DNA of 64,000 nucleotides from Pontibacter akesuensis. Lineage in GTDB: Bacteria > Bacteroidota > Bacteroidia > Cytophagales > Hymenobacteraceae. Where the stretch lies: the NCBI RefSeq assembly GCF_001611675.1, contig NZ_CP014766.1:4526001-4590000 (forward strand). The letters run 5' to 3'. The translations under genes were made by a program, and so were the position numbers. Below the pieces are notes generated by a model. It was not told where the DNA came from and made no database searches. It saw only the letters and a program-made list of their open reading frames with translations. Numbering within the stretch: position 1 is the first letter of the stretch; every line of letters begins with the position of its first letter. Below, piece after piece: positions 56,537 to 63,608 of this stretch.

Positions 56537-57160
56537 TTATTTGTTTCTGATCAAGCCAAACAGCTCATTCAGCGTTTCGATGTTCTTCAGCCCCGGCTCC
56601 TGCTCAAAGCCACTGTTCACATCAATGGCAAATGGTTTTGGCCGGACTTTATCCAGGTGCGGCACGTTTTCAAGGCTGATCCCGCCGCTCAGGAAGTATG
56701 GCTTTGGTGACAGGTAGCCTTGCAGCAATTCCCAATCAAAGGGAATTCCGTTGCCGCCATGCTCTTTGCCCTTCGTGTCGAACAGGAAGTAGTCTGCGCA
56801 AGACTCATAGAGCAGCGTGTTCTCGAACACAAAACGGTCATCGACCGAAAACACCTTAATCACCTCCACCTCGAGCGCCTGCACCTCCGCGCACTGCCTC
56901 GCCGACTCGCTGCCATGCAGCTGCACCGCGTCCAGTTTAAACCTGGCTACAGTGGCTTTGATGGTGTCAGTCGTGGCATTTACAAACACACCCACCTTTT
57001 TTATACTTGCCGGTAGTTCGGCCAGCAGTTCAGGAGTGATATGGCCCTCGGCGCAGCGCTTGGAGTTTTCGTAAAATATAAAGCCGATGTAGTCGGGTTG
57101 TAGCGCCGCCAACTCCCGCAGGTTCTCCGCTTGCCGCATGCCGCATACTTTTATTTTCAT
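56537..57160 (-). CDS. trpF: Phosphoribosylanthranilate isomerase
   Basis: A 207-residue (beta/alpha)8 barrel converting N-(5-phosphoribosyl)anthranilate to CdRP. It begins [10 protein letters not shown], with the catalytic Cys (residue 6); the catalytic Asp lies in [20 protein letters not shown] (about 128), and [11 protein letters not shown] binds phosphate. It lies between trpC (18 bp) and trpB (about 100 bp). Confidence 0.95.
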   Translation of the reverse strand: MKIKVCGMRQAENLRELAALQPDYIGFIFYENSKRCAEGHITPELLAELPASIKKVGVFVNATTDTIKATVARFKLDAVQLHGSESARQCAEVQALEVEVIKVFSVDDRFVFENTLLYESCADYFLFDTKGKEHGGNGIPFDWELLQGYLSPKPYFLSGGISLENVPHLDKVRPKPFAIDVNSGFEQEPGLKNIETLNELFGLIRNK

Positions 57161-57178
57161 ACCTCTAAGTATAAATGC

Positions 57179-58006
57179 TTAGCTTCTCACCAGTTCCCCG
57201 GCCTCTAGCTTATCGCGCAGCTGCCGGTACTCACGAATAAAATCGGATGCGGCACGCTCAGGGCGGCTGTTGTACATAAAGTTCTCCCCAATCAGAAACC
57301 CGTTGAAACCAGCCTGTCGCAGCTCCAGCAAAGTTTTGGGCTGACTGATGCCGCTTTCCGAGATCTTCGTCATACCTGACGGGATGTGGTGCGCCAGCTC
57401 AAACGAGGCATTGATATCCGTTACAAAGTCTTTCAGGTTGCGATTGTTTACACCCACCACGTTTACATTTTCAGAAAGTGCGGCGTCCAACTCTTCTTTA
57501 TCACGCACCTCCAGTAGCACCTCCAACCCGAATGAACGGGCAAAAGCAGCCAGTTCTTTCAGACGCTCAGGCTCCAGTGCAGCAGCTATCAACAAAATTG
57601 CATCCGCGCCGATGGATTTAGCCTCCACAATCTGGTACTCGTCCACTGTGAAGTCTTTGCGCAAAATTGGGCAGTAGTTATACTTCCGCGCTGTCATCAG
57701 GTCTTCGTTTTTTCCTCCAAAGTATGTCCCATCCGTTAATATAGAAAGCGCTGAAGCGCCCGCTTGCATATAGCCGATAGACGTGCGCTCCACCGACACA
57801 TAAGGGTTGATGTCTCCCCGTGAAGGTGACTTACGCTTGATTTCAGCAATGATGCCGCTTTTGTCGGGGCGCAGCAGGTAGCGCTCTAACGAGATGCACG
57901 GCGTTTCGAAGTACAGGCTCTTTTCCAGCAGCTTCACCGGATACAGCTCCTTGCGTTCGGCTACCTCCTTGTATTTGGTGGCGATTATTTCGTCTAGTAT
58001 GTTCAT
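57179..58006 (-). CDS. trpC: Indole-3-glycerol phosphate synthase
   Basis: A 275-residue barrel enzyme making indole-3-glycerol phosphate from CdRP. Catalytic residues lie in IIAEIKRKSPSRGDI (Glu/Lys about 52-57), LRKDFTVDEYQI (Lys about 115), GVNNRNLKDF (about 184-193) and SESGI. Monofunctional, not fused to TrpF. Follows trpD by 42 bp. Confidence 0.97.
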   Translation of the reverse strand: MNILDEIIATKYKEVAERKELYPVKLLEKSLYFETPCISLERYLLRPDKSGIIAEIKRKSPSRGDINPYVSVERTSIGYMQAGASALSILTDGTYFGGKNEDLMTARKYNYCPILRKDFTVDEYQIVEAKSIGADAILLIAAALEPERLKELAAFARSFGLEVLLEVRDKEELDAALSENVNVVGVNNRNLKDFVTDINASFELAHHIPSGMTKISESGISQPKTLLELRQAGFNGFLIGENFMYNSRPERAASDFIREYRQLRDKLEAGELVRS

Positions 58007-58048
58007 GTTGTTCTAACTTAAATTATAGAAATGTGAAGGTCTGAAAAA

Positions 58049-59056
58049 TCAAGCCTCCACCAGTTTCTGATCATTTATTAACTTGTTGAATAGCGCGTAA
58101 GCTCTTCCGGATTCAAGTGTTTCCTTAGCTAAATTTACTGCTTCTTTTAGCTCCAACTCCGGCCGTGCGCACTGGAGTGCCATTCCTGCGTTTGCAGCTA
58201 CAACGGCTGTCTGCGCCTCGGTGCCCTCTGCTTTCAATACCTTCAAAAATATTTCTGCTGAAGAGGCCACATCCGAGCCGCCTTTTATCTGTTCGTGCTG
58301 CAACTGCGGCAAGCCAAGCGAAGTTGCATCTAACAGCGCTTCCCGGGAATCAGAAATCACTTTGAAAGGACTTGTCAGGGAGATTTCGTCGTAGCCGTCT
58401 AATGTATGGAGAATAATATAGCGGGTGTCAGTTTGCTGATAAAGATAACCATACATGCGCGCCAGTTCCAGGCTAAATACGCCCACTAACTGCCGCTTCG
58501 GAAAAGCAGGATTCACCATAGGGCCAAGCATGTTAAAGAACGTCTTCACACCCAGCTCCTTCCGAATAGGTCCCACACTCTTCATGGCCGGGTGAAACAG
58601 GGGCGCATGCAGAAAACAAATGCTGTACTTCTCGATGCTCCGCTTTAAAGCATCGGTATCAGTGGTGAACTTTACACCTAACGCCTCCAGCACGTTAGAA
58701 GACCCGCAGGACGAAGAAACGCCATAGTTGCCGTGCTTTGCTACTGCCACCCCGTTAGCCGCCACTACAAAAGAAGCCAGCGTAGAGATATTGAAAGTGT
58801 CTTTGCCGTCACCTCCAGTTCCACACAGGTCAATCGGGTTGTAGGCATCCAGGTCTACGCGGTGGCACAGGTCCAGCAGCGCATCGCGAAAGCCCTCCAG
58901 TTCATCCACCGTAATGCTGCGCATCATAAATACGGTCAGGAAACTTGAAATCTGGTTCTGGTTATACTTACCGGCGGTCACATTCACCAGCACCTCCCGC
59001 GCCTCAGCTTTCGTCAGGGTCTTATGCTCAAATAAGTGGTTCAGTATTTCTTTCAT
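58049..59056 (-). CDS. trpD: Anthranilate phosphoribosyltransferase
   Basis: A 335-residue enzyme transferring phosphoribose from PRPP to anthranilate. The PRPP loop DLCGTGGDGKDTFNIST lies at about residues 78-94, KHGNYGVSSSCGSSNVLEALG at about 108-128, and GPMVNPA near 180. Not fused to TrpG. The 96-bp gap to trpG is almost filled with two heptad arrays. Confidence 0.97.
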   Translation of the reverse strand: MKEILNHLFEHKTLTKAEAREVLVNVTAGKYNQNQISSFLTVFMMRSITVDELEGFRDALLDLCHRVDLDAYNPIDLCGTGGDGKDTFNISTLASFVVAANGVAVAKHGNYGVSSSCGSSNVLEALGVKFTTDTDALKRSIEKYSICFLHAPLFHPAMKSVGPIRKELGVKTFFNMLGPMVNPAFPKRQLVGVFSLELARMYGYLYQQTDTRYIILHTLDGYDEISLTSPFKVISDSREALLDATSLGLPQLQHEQIKGGSDVASSAEIFLKVLKAEGTEAQTAVVAANAGMALQCARPELELKEAVNLAKETLESGRAYALFNKLINDQKLVEA

Positions 59057-59063
59057 GTTATTA

Positions 59064-59098
59064 TTAGATGTTAGACTAAAGACGTAAGACTCAAGACT
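59064..59098 (-). repeat. Five-heptad element before trpD
   Basis: Five 7-nt units ending 7 nt before the trpD ATG; the intervening 7 nt could be a sixth, degenerate unit. In the mRNA sense the last unit is CATCTAA, identical to that before hisH. Confidence 0.7.
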
Positions 59099-59122
59099 TT
59101 TCTTTTCTAGTCTACAAACATT

Positions 59123-59150
59123 GTGTCTTGCTACTTGTGTCCTGTGCCCA
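59123..59150 (-). repeat. Second heptad array in the trpG-trpD gap
   Basis: Plus-strand units GTGTCTT, GCTACTT, GTGTCCT and GTGCCCA in 7-nt register, ending 2 nt before the trpG stop codon. The family differs from the YRTCTAA array 24 bp away. Confidence 0.5.
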
Positions 59151-59152
59151 GT

Positions 59153-59716
59153 TTAGCTGTCTAACCAGTTCTTAATCATTTCCCTGCCATGCTCAGTTAG
59201 CACCGACTCCGGGTGAAACTGTACGCCGCGCACGTTGTGCTCCCGGTGGCGCATAGCCATGATGTGTCCCTGCGCATCGACAGCGGTTGGTTCCAGGCAA
59301 GCCGGCAGTTCCTGCTCCACCAGCCAGGAGTGGTAGCGGCCCGCCTGAAATCGCGTTGGAAGGTTCTGGAACAGCGGCTCCTGCGTACTCACCACCTGCA
59401 CCGGCACCGCCACGCCATGCCATACTTCCTTGCTGTTAAACAATTTACCCCCGTATACCTCGCCTATTGCCTGATGGCCGAGGCAAACTCCGAACAGGTC
59501 TTTGCTGGAGCCATAGGTGCGGATGACCTCTTTCAACAGCCCCGCTTCGTCAGGAATTCCAGGGCCGGGCGAAAGCATGATTTTGTCGAAGGTTCCAACT
59601 TCCTCCAGCGTGATCTTGTCGTTTCTCCGAACCGTTACCGTTGCCCCCAGCTCCTGCAGCAAGTGCACCAAATTGTAGGTGAAAGAGTCGTAGTTATCTA
59701 TTACCAGAACGTTCAT
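59153..59716 (-). CDS. trpG: Anthranilate synthase component II (glutaminase)
   Basis: A 187-residue class I glutamine amidotransferase giving ammonia to TrpE, and perhaps to PabB at the window start. IDNYDSFTYNL opens the protein; the nucleophile Cys is in FGVCLGHQAIGE (about residue 79), and the His-Glu pair is in QFHPESVLTEHG (about 168-170). It begins 1 nt after the trpE stop. Confidence 0.96.
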   Translation of the reverse strand: MNVLVIDNYDSFTYNLVHLLQELGATVTVRRNDKITLEEVGTFDKIMLSPGPGIPDEAGLLKEVIRTYGSSKDLFGVCLGHQAIGEVYGGKLFNSKEVWHGVAVPVQVVSTQEPLFQNLPTRFQAGRYHSWLVEQELPACLEPTAVDAQGHIMAMRHREHNVRGVQFHPESVLTEHGREMIKNWLDS

Positions 59717-59717
59717 A

Positions 59718-61130
59718 TCAGTTAATTTCTTGGGCCATTTCCAGTGCGCGGCGCAAGGCCATTAGTTTGTTGTCCACCTCCTGCAGCTCGCTCTCCGGAT
59801 CGGAGGCCGCCACAATGCCTGCACCTGCCTGAAAATATAATTTGTAGTCTTTGCTCAGGAAAGAGCGAATCATGATGGCACTGTTAAAGTTGCCGTTAAA
59901 GTCGAGGAAGCCAATGCAGCCACCATAAAAGGCACGGTTTGTTGTTTCGTAGCGGTCGATCAGTTGCATGGCCATGTGCTTGGGGGCGCCGGAAAGGGTG
60001 CCTGCCGGAAACGTGCTGGCCACCATCTGGAGTGCATCCTCCTGCCGGTGCAAAGTACCTGACACTTTAGACACTAAGTGAATCACGTGCGAGTAAAACT
60101 GTATCTCCCGGAACGTCTCCACCTGCACGCTGTGTCCGTTGCGGCTCAGGTCGTTACGAGCCAAATCTACCAGCATCACGTGCTCGGCATTCTCCTTTGG
60201 GTCGGCCAGCAGTTTCTCGGCAAGTGCCGCGTCAGCCGCATCGTCGCCTGTTCTTCGGAACGTGCCGGCAATCGGGAATATACTGGCCTTCTTGTCCTTA
60301 ATCACCAGCTGGGCCTCCGGTGATGAGCCGAAAATCTTGAAGCTGCCGTAGTCGAAGTAAAATAGGTAAGGTGAAGGGTTGATAGAGCGCAACGAACGGT
60401 ATACATTGAAATCATCACCCTGAAAACTCTGGGCAAACCGGCGTGAAAGCACCAGTTGGAATACATCGCCGCGGTAGCAGTGCTCTTTGGCTTTGGCGAT
60501 ATTCTTCAGAAAAGTTTCCCCGCTGATGTTATGTTCTTCAGCACCGCTTGTCCTGAAAGTATAGCTCGGAATGTTGCGGCTATTCAACAAGGCCTCCAGC
60601 TGCGCTATTCCATCATCCTCTCCTTGGTTATAGTTATGTGCGAAAATATAGGCCTCGTTAGTGAAGTGGTTGATGGCTATGATGTGGCGGTACACCGCAT
60701 AATATAAGTCTGGAATCTCTGCGCGACCCTCCCGCATGTTCAACTGAATGTCCTCATAATAGCGCACAGCATCATAGCTCATGTACCCGAACAGGCCGTT
60801 GTGGATGAAGCTGAACTGCTTGTTCTCCTCCACCTCAAAGCTTCTGGAAAACTCCCCCAGCAGCACCGGCACATTTGTGTCTTTGGTAATATCGGTGGTG
60901 CGGACACTGCCATCCGGGAAAACCTCTGTCAACACCTCGTTCTCGGCTTTTATACTTGCCATAGGGTTGCAGCAGATATAGGAAAAGCTGTTTTCGGCAC
61001 CGTGGTAGTCGGAGCTTTCCAGTAGAATGCTGTTCGGGAATTTGTCGCGCAACTTCAAATAAACACTGACAGGTGTAAGCGTGTCTGCCAGCAGCCGTTT
61101 GAAAGTGGTATGTAGGGTATACTTTTTCAT
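59718..61130 (-). CDS. trpE: Anthranilate synthase component I
   Basis: A 470-residue enzyme converting chorismate to anthranilate. The N-terminal LLESS (about residues 35-39) is the tryptophan feedback site of the family. The C-terminal chorismate-binding domain has FPIAGTFRRTGDD (about 282-294), the alanine distinguishing TrpE from PabB, and GTLSGAPKHMAMQLIDRYE (about 383-401). It starts at ATG 61130 with an in-frame AAGTATA just after the start codon. It is first in the trp operon, 19 nt after an attenuator. Confidence 0.97.
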   Translation of the reverse strand: MKKYTLHTTFKRLLADTLTPVSVYLKLRDKFPNSILLESSDYHGAENSFSYICCNPMASIKAENEVLTEVFPDGSVRTTDITKDTNVPVLLGEFSRSFEVEENKQFSFIHNGLFGYMSYDAVRYYEDIQLNMREGRAEIPDLYYAVYRHIIAINHFTNEAYIFAHNYNQGEDDGIAQLEALLNSRNIPSYTFRTSGAEEHNISGETFLKNIAKAKEHCYRGDVFQLVLSRRFAQSFQGDDFNVYRSLRSINPSPYLFYFDYGSFKIFGSSPEAQLVIKDKKASIFPIAGTFRRTGDDAADAALAEKLLADPKENAEHVMLVDLARNDLSRNGHSVQVETFREIQFYSHVIHLVSKVSGTLHRQEDALQMVASTFPAGTLSGAPKHMAMQLIDRYETTNRAFYGGCIGFLDFNGNFNSAIMIRSFLSKDYKLYFQAGAGIVAASDPESELQEVDNKLMALRRALEMAQEIN

Positions 61131-61148
61131 GCAGTTTTGGGGTGATGG

Positions 61149-61192
61149 AAAAACAAAAAGGCCTGCTATTCGGGTTGAACAGCAGGCCTTTT
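61149..61192 (-). terminator. trp attenuator terminator hairpin (segments 3:4)
   Basis: On the minus strand AAAAGGCCTGCT (61192-61181) pairs with AGCAGGCCTTTT (61167-61156) around a 13-nt loop and is followed by a U-rich tract to 61149. It lies between the promoter and the trpE start (61130), so it can only act as a conditional terminator. Confidence 0.9.
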
Positions 61193-61267
61193 ATACCTTT
61201 ATCGTTTGTGCTTTTATCTCTTCAGTAGGGATATAGCAGTGCTGTTCACGTTCGTTTGCATAACGTG
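61176..61267 (-). promoter_or_regulatory. Alternative pairings of the trp attenuator (1:2 and 2:3)
   Basis: Segment 1 CACGTT (61267-61262) pairs with AACGTG (61252-61247) around a 9-nt loop. Segment 2 TGAACAGCA (61248-61240) pairs over 9 bp with TGCTGTTCA (61184-61176), which includes the 5' arm and loop of the terminator. The 2:3 pairing therefore excludes the terminator and acts as an antiterminator. Segment 1 begins directly after the Trp codons. Confidence 0.8.
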
Positions 61268-61303
61268 CCACCACCAAGCTGCCAAATGAAGAATATGAGC
61301 CAT
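61214..61303 (-). CDS. trpL: trp operon leader peptide with three consecutive Trp codons
   Basis: A 29-codon frame, ATG 61303-61301 to TAA 61216-61214, too short for usual gene calls. It begins MAHILHLAAWWWHV; codons 10-12 are three TGG in a row (61276-61268). Three adjacent tryptophans by chance in a 29-residue frame are very unlikely, and it sits between a consensus promoter and a terminator hairpin before trpE. A ribosome starved of charged tRNA-Trp would stall there, mask segment 1 and free segment 2 to form the antiterminator. The stop codon lies between segments 2 and 3, so a finishing ribosome should separate them. Expression is not shown. Confidence 0.9.
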   Translation of the reverse strand: MAHILHLAAWWWHVMQTNVNSTAISLLKR

Positions 61304-61350
61304 AATTTCTATTTAAGTGAGAAAACAGGATTTCTGCCTTTTCTCTCCTG

Positions 61351-61381
61351 CAAAAGTATAGGGTAAAACGAGAACTCCAAA
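61351..61381 (-). promoter_or_regulatory. trp operon promoter (Bacteroidota consensus)
   Basis: On the minus strand TTTG (61381-61378), exactly 19 nt, then TACTTTTG (61358-61351) match the TTTG-N19-TAnnTTTG promoter of the phylum at every defined position. Transcription would start near 61344, about 40 nt before the leader ATG. The -7 box overlaps an AAGTATA copy (61354-61360). Confidence 0.85.
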
Positions 61382-61384
61382 CAC

Positions 61385-61947
61385 TTGTTTTAATTTATTT
61401 TCGATCTGAAAGGTTTTAGGCCACATCCGCCTTCATCATTCCCTAGTAAAATCGCCTTACCTGAGATAATACATCGTGAGTTTGATTGTTAACCGCCCTT
61501 TCCCTCCTTAAAAAATTTTACTTCTAAACTCAGGTATGATTAATAATTTCTCCCTTTAGCATAACTGCTTCTAAAACAATAGCGCAGAATACTTTAACGT
61601 TTAGTAGAAGTATAAGCAAACTAAAAAGTGCACACCCGCTTCGACTAAAAAGAATCAGCCTATCTGTTACCCAAAAACTAGATTCAACCGTAACAGATTT
61701 CTGGGCAATAGGAAACAATCAGGTCATAGCTGCTGTCTCATGGACAATACTATATCTATAATTGCTATATTTGTGCATATTTAAATAAATTTGATTTGCT
61801 GAGGCATGTTATGCTTAAGCATCCCGGGCTTCGAAAACCAAATATTATTCGTAGTAGAACGGGCTCCATACTAGTGTGCTTGCTGGATTTGAAGAAGAAA
61901 AAATACTTGCTTAGGAGAAGCGTTTACTATAACCTTAACACCTACTT
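61385..61947. other. Intergenic region upstream of the trp promoter
   Basis: 563 bp with no firmly supported gene. It has TATATTTG at 61766-61773 (a -7-like element for the plus-strand gene at 61948), a 12-bp palindrome ATGCTTAAGCAT at 61811-61822, and a possible 46-codon basic frame 61811-61951 overlapping the next start by ATGA. A 62-codon minus-strand frame at 61530-61718 has no recognisable features. Confidence 0.4.
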
Positions 61948-62355
61948 ATGAAAGTATCGCGTAACGAACTCCTTTACAGAGAGAGCTACATTGTGATAGA
62001 ACATAACCTGGAGGATGAGTGGATCTATGTGAACTGGCGCGGCTATGTGAACTATGATACGGTTACTGCCGGTTGCGAAAAGATACTTTTCTACATGGAT
62101 GCCAAGCAGTGCTTCCGGATTCTGAACGATAATACGAATGTGGAGGGCATCTGGTCAGGAGCCTCCCGATGGGTTGGCGAGAATTGGATGCCCCGAATGA
62201 AACAGGCTGGAATGGCTTGTTTTGCATGGGTTTATTCCCCCAGCACCCTTAGCCGCCTCTCCACCGACAAATCACTCAGGTACATGGAGAAGGACGTGCA
62301 GGTGGAGACATTTGATGATATAGAGGCCGCACGGGATTGGCTGAAACTTAACTGA
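61948..62355 (+). CDS. STAS/SpoIIAA-like protein
   Basis: A 135-residue soluble protein of the small SpoIIAA-like/STAS type common in Hymenobacteraceae. It has alternating strands and helices (IVIEHNLEDEWIYVNWRG, CFRILNDNTNVEG) and a C-terminal FDDIEAARDWLKLN, which closely matches the end of such proteins. The role is unknown, perhaps stress or signalling. It sits on the plus strand between the divergent trp operon and the convergent hisB. Confidence 0.65.
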   Translation: MKVSRNELLYRESYIVIEHNLEDEWIYVNWRGYVNYDTVTAGCEKILFYMDAKQCFRILNDNTNVEGIWSGASRWVGENWMPRMKQAGMACFAWVYSPSTLSRLSTDKSLRYMEKDVQVETFDDIEAARDWLKLN

Positions 62356-62359
62356 TATA

Positions 62360-62397
62360 AAAGCAAAAGGAGCGGTTTTACCCGCTCCTTTTGCTTT
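62360..62397. terminator. Bidirectional terminator between the STAS-like gene and hisB
   Basis: A 16-bp perfect stem (62360-62375 with 62382-62397) with a 6-nt loop. It ends the hisC-hisB transcript on the minus strand, so hisH-A-F-IE must be transcribed separately. Confidence 0.88.
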
Positions 62398-62411
62398 AGA
62401 AGCTTTCCGTT

Positions 62412-63518
62412 CTACAAAATTCCCTTTGTGCTCGGAATAGTGTTGTCCTGCAGGTCGCGCTCCACAGCCATGCGAATGGCACGGGCAAAGGCTTTGTAAA
62501 TTGCCTCAATCTTGTGGTGCTCGTTTTGGCCATCCACTTTAATGTTTACGTTCGCCTTTGCGGTGTCGGAAAAGGATTTAAAAAAGTGGTAGAACATCTC
62601 GGTTGGCATGTCGCCTACTTTTTCCCTGTTAAACTCTGCCTGCCAAACGGCCCAGGGCCTTCCGCTGAAATCAATTGCCACTTGCGCCAGCACATCGTCC
62701 ATGGGCAAAAGGAAAAAACCATAGCGACTAATGCCCCGCTTATCCCCTAGTGCGGTTACAAAAGCCTCGCCCAAAGCCAGTGCTGTATCCTCTATGGTAT
62801 GGTGCTCGTCGATGTGCAGGTCGCCCTTTACCTGTATGTGTAGGTCGATTCTGGCGTGCTTGGCCACCTGCTCCAGCATATGGTCAAAAAAACCTAGCCC
62901 GGTTTTGATATCCATTTTGCCGCTTCCATCCAGGTTCAACTCTACCTTAATGTCCGTTTCAGATGTGCTGCGGTGCACGCGGGCGGTGCGGGTTGGGCGC
63001 TGCTGCTTCAGGAAAGTATAAATCGCATCCCAATCGGTGGTGCTAAGAGCTGCTCCCTCGGCGGCCGTCTCACCAATAAAAATAGCTTTTGCACCCAAAT
63101 TAAGAGCCAGTTTCACATCCGTCAGCCGGTCACCGATCACGAAACTATTGGACAGATCATACGCACCTGTTTCCAGGTAACGCTTCATCATGCCTATACC
63201 CGGCTTGCGCGTTTCGAGTCCTTCATGCTCAAAGCTGCGGTCAATCAGTATGTCATCAAACTTAACACCCTCTGTTTCCAGGATCTCCAGCATCTTGTTC
63301 TGGTAGGGCCAAAAAGTTTCCTCCGGGTATGAATCAGTTCCCAAGCCATCCTGGTTTGTCACCATCACAAACTCGTAATCCAACTCATGGAAAATGCGCG
63401 CCAGGTTGGTGATAGATTTGGGAAGGAAGGCAAACTTCTCCAGTGTATCCACCTGGTAATCTGTTTTTGGCTCTTCCAGAATGGTACCGTCACGATCTAT
63501 AAAAAGTACTTTTTTCAT
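62412..63518 (-). CDS. hisB: Histidinol-phosphatase / imidazoleglycerol-phosphate dehydratase
   Basis: A 368-residue bifunctional enzyme. The N-terminal HAD phosphatase has the nucleophile motif FIDRDGT (residues 6-12) and [12 protein letters not shown] (about 122-133). The C-terminal dehydratase has the metal-binding [14 protein letters not shown] (about 208-221) and [14 protein letters not shown] (about 237-250), then [15 protein letters not shown]. It catalyses steps 6 and 8 of histidine synthesis. It follows hisC by 90 bp and is the last gene of that unit. Confidence 0.97.
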   Translation of the reverse strand: MKKVLFIDRDGTILEEPKTDYQVDTLEKFAFLPKSITNLARIFHELDYEFVMVTNQDGLGTDSYPEETFWPYQNKMLEILETEGVKFDDILIDRSFEHEGLETRKPGIGMMKRYLETGAYDLSNSFVIGDRLTDVKLALNLGAKAIFIGETAAEGAALSTTDWDAIYTFLKQQRPTRTARVHRSTSETDIKVELNLDGSGKMDIKTGLGFFDHMLEQVAKHARIDLHIQVKGDLHIDEHHTIEDTALALGEAFVTALGDKRGISRYGFFLLPMDDVLAQVAIDFSGRPWAVWQAEFNREKVGDMPTEMFYHFFKSFSDTAKANVNIKVDGQNEHHKIEAIYKAFARAIRMAVERDLQDNTIPSTKGIL

Positions 63519-63523
63519 TTAAA

Positions 63524-63551
63524 TTATAAGTGTCAAATATTACGCATTAAG
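63524..63551 (-). repeat. Degenerate heptad array before hisB
   Basis: Four units (TTATAAG, TGTCAAA, TATTACG, CATTAAG) in 7-nt register end 5 nt before the hisB ATG. Only the consensus TATTAAG links them, so this is weaker than the hisH and trpD copies. Confidence 0.35.
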
Positions 63552-63608
63552 AACCGAAACATAATTAAAATAAAATCGTGCTACTTTATACGAGCTTTGT
63601 GATAGGAA

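Noticed and set aside
61149..61192. Hairpin read as an ordinary terminator of an upstream gene
   Set aside because: No minus-strand gene ends upstream of it; it lies between a consensus promoter with a Trp-rich leader and trpE, which fits an attenuator instead.
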